Positions 59,229-64,000 of a DNA stretch of 64,000 bases are shown here, in pieces. The position numbers and the translations under genes were made by a program. This DNA comes from Liolophura sinensis (lineage: Eukaryota > Mollusca > Polyplacophora > Chitonida > Chitonidae). The notes under the pieces were generated by a model. It did no database searches. It worked only from the letters and a program-made list of their open reading frames with translations, and was not told where the DNA came from. The stretch spans positions 186,001 through 250,000 of the forward strand of contig NC_088297.1 in assembly GCF_032854445.1 (NCBI RefSeq), read 5' to 3'. Position 1 is the stretch's first letter. Every line of letters begins with the position of its first letter.

Positions 59229-59479
59229 ATTCGTAGTCCGTGAATGAGTTCCATGTCAAATAACAATTAAACAAGTATTTCAGTCGCGCATTGATTGCAA
59301 CCGTTCATAAAGGCATCATGCAGATGTAATGAGCGTGGCTACCTTTACGGTCCCTAGTCCCAGGTTAAGCGGTATTAGATACAGTTTGAAAATGACAACT
59401 GTTAAAGACACTAACCGATCCGATTGTTATTCAAAAGTAACGGACGATTACGTCTTTCCTGTTAATATGTAAAGATCTC

Positions 59480-59707
59480 ATGCTTCAAGAGGCGCCATCT
59501 ATGATGTTACACCTGACATACAAGGTAGACGGTTCACTGGACAAACAGCGCCATCTATGTTGTTAAATAACATGTACTTGATAGATATGTACATAGTGAT
59601 AACAGCGCCGTCTATGTGGTTGATCACAATGCAGATCACCACAGATTTCTGAACGCTCTGTGCATACCTGCCAACGAGTGTTATACTCATCGTAAAATTT
59701 GAGAAAC
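59480..59707 (-). repeat. Frameshifted retroelement 3' end with three spaced short repeats
   Basis: Directly downstream of the reverse-transcriptase fragment. It starts with the frameshifted continuation of the protein. Three copies of a motif like AGCGCCATCTATGTTGTTA then follow on the plus strand near 59490, 59547 and 59605, about 57 bp apart. These may be 3' UTR repeats of the same element. That link is inference. Confidence 0.35.
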
Positions 59708-60052
59708 TTAGAATGAAGGCGTCAAGGAGTATCCTTGACAAACTAGTTTTTTAACCAGCAACTTGTGACGCAGAATAAAGTCATCACAATTAACGCAATA
59801 TCTGACAAATGCTACAAGGCGAGATATGTATACGCCATATGCAGGACCCTTTCGTATATTGCTTTCTACATAAGGATAATTTACAATATCAAAACTGAAA
59901 TTATCCCTTGTGTAGTAAAGGCGGCGTGAAAGGAGACCTTGTTCGTCTTTGTACAAATATAGATCCAAATAAGATGTACATTCAGGGCTATCTGTTGTCT
60001 CCTTTAAATCTAGTGAAGGCGGATAGATTTCCTTCACCGCCTTGCCATGCAC
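59708..60052 (-). pseudogene. Decayed reverse-transcriptase-type retroelement fragment
   Basis: A 114-codon minus-strand frame carries a signature I know from the C-terminal part of a reverse-transcriptase family common in cnidarian and lophotrochozoan genomes. The motifs in order are: a Lys-Glu-Thr-Thr-Asp-Ser-Pro run, YLDLYL, a YYTRDNFSFDIVNYPYVESN block, GPAYGVYISRL, a YC..CDDF.LRH block, and KLVCQGYSL. No catalytic YxDD region is visible upstream (60053-60200), so the 5' part is missing. At the downstream end the frame stops, but KFYDEY in one frame and LVGRYAQSV in the next continue the family pattern, showing a frameshift near 59670-59690. It is a dead fragment. The lineage (non-LTR or Penelope-related) is not resolved. 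Confidence 0.6.
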
Positions 60053-60852
60053 ACACCGTCGCTTAGTCCTGAGAATGAGAGGAAAAACTTATTAGTGCTA
60101 CTTTATCTTGATTACGTGTTGGTACAGTAGTGGACCTGCTACGAGGAGATACCATTGTTATATGATAGAAGTGACTGTGACATTTAAGTCAAACGTCGGA
60201 ACCAGCCTGTAGCGCAGGGATAAAGTGAGCGAATACAAACCTAAGATACGCGTGCACGCACAGGTTTTCCTTCGCCTCGTTGTTCTCTCGTTCCTGGTGA
60301 CAATTAACGGTTTACTGAGCCGTTTCTTCTCTTAGTTAAAGACATGTTGTCGTTGACAAAAATGGCCAGCAAATATGTTCATCACATATTTGAATGCTCT
60401 TGCCAAAGACTTACCAAAGGTCTATTGTTTAGCTCTGTTACATGTACTACGGTTTTCGTTCCATATTGTCAGCCTTAAAGAGGAAGGAAAAAATGACACT
60501 AAAGGCTGAAAAGAGCTGGTGGTGCCTGCTGCATAATTTTGCGATTTTTCCTCGCCATGCACGTAAAGCCTGAAAACGGCAAAGCTGGCATAAATAGCTG
60601 AGCCCATCGCGTCCTCCATCTTTAACACCCCGTAATTTATGCTGTGGGTTGTTCACATTGTCGAAACAGCCAAAAAGGGACTTAAACTTAAATTTTCTGT
60701 GCAGGAATTCTTCATTCTAATTCTCAAAATTCATAAATTCTAACCAGTAACAATTCAGTTTGCGATCTCATCTAGCGTTGCCATGCTATTATATTTTACA
60801 GAAATTCTCCAGTATGAAGTAAAATCCTAAAAAATATCCTCTTTCTGTGTAT
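60053..60852. other. Unrecognised DNA upstream of the retroelement fragment
   Basis: Expected to hold the upstream half of the reverse transcriptase if the element were complete, but no such motif is seen in any minus frame. Overlapping 68-69-codon frames near 60422-60656 are unassigned. Confidence 0.4.
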
Positions 60853-61523
60853 AGATAAACGCAGTGTCTCCAGTTTTGACAAAGGAGTTTTTTTACTGTC
60901 GCCTCCTTCATTGTACAATGTGGCATTGCGGATAAAGGCAGTGTTTCCTGTCCTGACAGAGGAGTTTTTTACTGTCGCCTCCTTCATTGAACAATGTGGC
61001 ATTGCGGATAAAGGCAATGTCTCCAGTTTTGACAGAGGAGTTTTTTACTGTCGCCTCCTTCATTGTACAATGTGGCATGGTGGATAAAGGCAATGTCTCC
61101 AGTTTTGACAGGGGAGTTTTTTACTGTCGCCTCCTTCATTGTACAATGTGGCATTGCGGATAAAGGCAATGTCTCCAGTTTTGACAGAGGAGTTTTTTTA
61201 CTGTCGCCTCCTTCATTGTACAATGTGGCATTGCGGATAAAGGCAATGTCTCCAGTTTTGACAGAGGAGTTTTTTACTGTCGCCTCCTTCATTGTACAAT
61301 GTGGCATTGCGGATAAAGGCAATGTCTCCAGTTTTGACAGAGGAGTTTTTTAATGTCGCCTCCTTCATTGTACAATGTGGCATTGCGGATAAAGGCAATG
61401 TCTCCAGTTTTGACAGAGGAGTTTTGTTAATGTCGCCTCCTTCATTGTGCAATGTGGCATTCCGGATACACGAAATGTCTTCTGTACTGATAGAGGATTT
61501 TTGTTTAACGTCGTCTCCTTCAG
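60853..61523. repeat. 76-bp minisatellite, about 8.8 copies
   Basis: Unit CAGTTTTGACAGAGGAGTTT, TTTACTGTCGCCTCCTTCAT, TGTACAATGTGGCATTGCGG, ATAAAGGCAATGTCTC. The T-run length varies by one, which moves the frame. Confidence 0.95.
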
Positions 61524-61548
61524 ATGGGGTAAAATGCGGAAAGGTAGA

Positions 61549-62057
61549 GAAGGTGTGAAAATGTAGAACGACAGAAGGGGTGTAAACATGCAGAATTTCA
61601 AAAGGGGTGTAAATATGCAGAATGGCGAAAGGGATGTAAAAATGCAGAATGACAGAACAGGTGTAAACATGCAGATTGACAGACGGGTTGTAAACATGCA
61701 GAGTGACAGAAGGGGTGTAAATATGCAGATTGACAGAAGGGGTGTTAACATGCAGAATGACAAAGGGGGTGTAAACATGCAAAATGACAGAAGAGGAGTA
61801 AACATGCAGAGTGACAGAAGGTGTGTAAACATGCAGAACGACAGAAGGGGTGTAAACATGCAGAATGACAGAAGAGGTGTGACCATGCAGGTTGACAAAA
61901 AAGGTGTAAACATACAGAATGGCAAAAGGGGTGTAAATATGCAGAATGACAGAAGGGGTGTAAACAGGCAGAGTGGCAGAAGGGGTGTAAATATGCAGAT
62001 TAACAGAAGGGGTGTATACATGCAGAATGACAGAAGGGGTGTAAACATGCAGAATTA
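61549..62057. repeat. 27-bp minisatellite, about 19 copies
   Basis: Unit GTGTAAACATGCAGAATGAC then AGAAGGG. The 9-codon period gives long frames on both strands (156 codons repeating RRGVNMQND on plus, 227 codons on minus). It begins about 25 bp after the 76-bp array. Confidence 0.95.
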
Positions 62058-63337
62058 ATGACTACTTGTTAACCACCACTCCAACAACTGTAGAACACCG
62101 AAGATGTCCTGTTCAAAAACCATCAGACAGAGTTTTATATGACCAAAGGGAGATTGCCTTGTTGAACCCTTAATGTTTGGATCCCTTTGCGTCCCAATGG
62201 GGACCGGTATCACTTCTACATCACCCAGCGTTTTTACATCGTAAGACATAACGCTCTCGACGAGGAAGCATTAAAGCAACCCACGTTGAAGTCAAAGCTA
62301 AGCCCTTGGGGGAAATGTTTGTTTGACATTGAACAGTCATATATTTCCGTTACTGGGATGTCATAAACAACATTTGGTTATGATCAGTATACGTGTTTGT
62401 CAGACCTCAAACACAGCAAATTGTCTCGGGACATTCTCAAGTCGTGTTTTGAAACAGACGTTTGAATATTTTATTAACTGAAATGTTTTTGGCATCAATG
62501 GAATCTGATGGAAGGATGCGAAAAACTCTTAGATTTGAACGTGAATGTCCCAGATGTCACATCGGTATGCTACCCCGCCGTTAGGCCATGGGTTGTTCAT
62601 AGGGACTCGCCTTAATCCATCAAACGGTTCCCGCCTAAATTTTACATTTTAAACAAGTCAAATCAAAATTAAAAACCATTGGTTTAGAGTTTAATTTGAT
62701 TTGCTACGCCTTAATGTGGTATGGTTGGCTCATGGTTCGAAACTCTTTTGTATAACTGTCTAGAATCCCAGTCCAGCCTACAAAATATGATCTGCAGTCA
62801 TCAAATTTCAGTGTTAAAGGAGAAAAAAATTTAAATATCAAATACCATTAAAAAGAGTTTGAATACCATATAAAAAATAAAAGTAGCTACGTTGAACCTG
62901 TGATGCAGTTGAAACGTAACGTTTAACTTTGCGAGGACACACAATAAATGGTGAAATAAGTTAAAAACATTTGCAGCAGTATTTCAGGCAAACATAAGTT
63001 AACTTTTTGGGTACGTTTAAACTCTGTTCAAAAAACTTCCTAAATTGTTTAATGCGAATATAAACGATAATACGAAGTAAACGTATGTGGTAAACCTATG
63101 TACCTTGTCACGGCACTGTGTGTATAATGGATAACATCTTAAGAGCTTCATATAAGACCACATCAATATTGCTAATGTATCAGTGAAATACATAGTTTTA
63201 CAAGCCTATACATGTCGTCATATACGTATTACCTAAGGTGAATTTTAATATTTAGAAAAATTCGTCCGAGTTTAGTCTCTAAAACGGCGATTTCATAAAA
63301 CAAATGACCCCTGCCAAACAATAAAATCATTGTGTAA
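62058..63337. other. Unrecognised DNA
   Basis: AT-rich, no long frame, no repeat seen. Confidence 0.45.
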
Positions 63338-63494
63338 GTTAACTAGCGCCTTTGGTTTCGGTGTCGAAGCCAGATAATCACCCAGCCGAGGTCGTCTTTT
63401 GTCACAGAAGTCGCAGAAGTGATCACCCAGTCGAGACCGTCAACTAGGTGATCATCTAGCTTTGACATTGACACCAAAGGCGCTAACTGTAACC
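63338..63494. mobile_element. MITE-like palindromic element, about 157 bp
   Basis: The left arm GTTAACTAGCGCCTTTGGTT and the right arm GACACCAAAGGCGCTAACTG are inverted copies. Pairing continues through GTGTC.A.GC.AGAT.ATCACC.AG, and the centre holds another inverted pair around ATCACCCAG. Nearly the whole element could fold back. Confidence 0.7.
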
Positions 63495-64000
63495 TACAAG
63501 TCAAGGATCGTCATTTGTAACACACCTGTCCTCTTATTTGTGCTACAACGGTGAACATTTCCTTGTGATTTAGCTTCGAACGTTTTCCCAATTTCACAGT
63601 GTCACGCACTCAGGCTAGTGCTGTTAAGACTGAATGCTGACCCATAAGACTCGAACGACACATAATCATAACTATATCAGGCAGAATAAAATTAGACCAG
63701 TTAGAATGCCTCTAACATAAATACCACATGACTCGATAGGCAAAGTGACCGAGACAATAATATCAGGGTTGCCCTGGCGTTATTTTTCTGACGATATTCC
63801 AGGCTTGCGCCTAATACAAAACGAGACAGAATCCCTATGTTGTGTACATCTGTTCTATCATGTGACAGTGGTAACAGTAAACAGTCTACAGGATTCACAT
63901 GGTAGGCTGCGCAGTGTTATGTTCATTACAGACGAATTGTCTTCCACCAACATTGGCGTGCAAATTATGTCTGGCACCGTTTTTCAACATCTTATGAAAT
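63495..64000. other. Unrecognised DNA at window end
   Basis: One 65-codon minus-strand frame (63701-63898) without features. Nothing else seen. Confidence 0.4.

Noticed and set aside
61365-62048. 227-codon minus-strand ORF rich in FTPLLSFCM
   Set aside because: A translation of the 27-bp array running into the 76-bp array.

Overview
This is a repeat-dense, low-gene-density stretch of animal (metazoan) nuclear DNA. It contains GT..AG introns, a TATA promoter, RNA polymerase III-type SINEs with A and B boxes, MITE-like inverted-repeat elements, a decayed reverse-transcriptase fragment and more than a dozen mini- and microsatellite arrays. There is no operon structure and no bacterial gene. The two main SINE types resemble in layout those I associate with molluscs and other marine lophotrochozoans, so a marine invertebrate, possibly a mollusc, is my inference. 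No single-copy marker here proves it.

One convincing protein-coding gene is present, on the minus strand. Four coding exons (47704-47532, 23713-23574, 17665-17553, 15358-15074) have good splice sites and phases that match at all three junctions. They predict a 236-residue protein of unrecognised family with a hydrophobic, cysteine-rich segment near its C-terminus. A TATA box lies about 70 bp before the ATG, and an AATAAA signal overlaps the stop codon. The gene spans about 32.7 kb, with introns of 23.8, 5.9 and 2.2 kb.

Layout: 1-5600 holds a 0.42-kb tandem duplication and two large minisatellites (37 bp and 38 bp). 5.6-15 kb is mostly unrecognised DNA with SINE pieces and one MITE. 15.1-47.7 kb is the gene. 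Its introns carry a 33-bp array, a 133-bp array, a SINE dimer, a 64-bp array, a GA tract, five related dispersed blocks at 2.6-3.4 kb spacing, a 14-bp array inside one copy of a two-copy repeat, many SINEs and a second MITE copy. 47.7-53 kb is upstream DNA with SINEs and a large foldback element. 53-62 kb holds a 31/36-bp array, a 51-bp array open in most frames, a retroelement remnant, a 76-bp array and a 27-bp array. The end is largely featureless apart from one MITE-like palindrome.

The most interesting points are the four-exon gene itself, a SINE whose target-site duplication copied the exon 2 donor splice site, a dimeric SINE inside one target-site duplication, the foldback element near 49.2-50.1 kb, the five spaced blocks, and the 51-bp array whose units carry a Kozak-like ATG. 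The long open frames over the arrays follow from unit lengths divisible by three and should not be read as genes.
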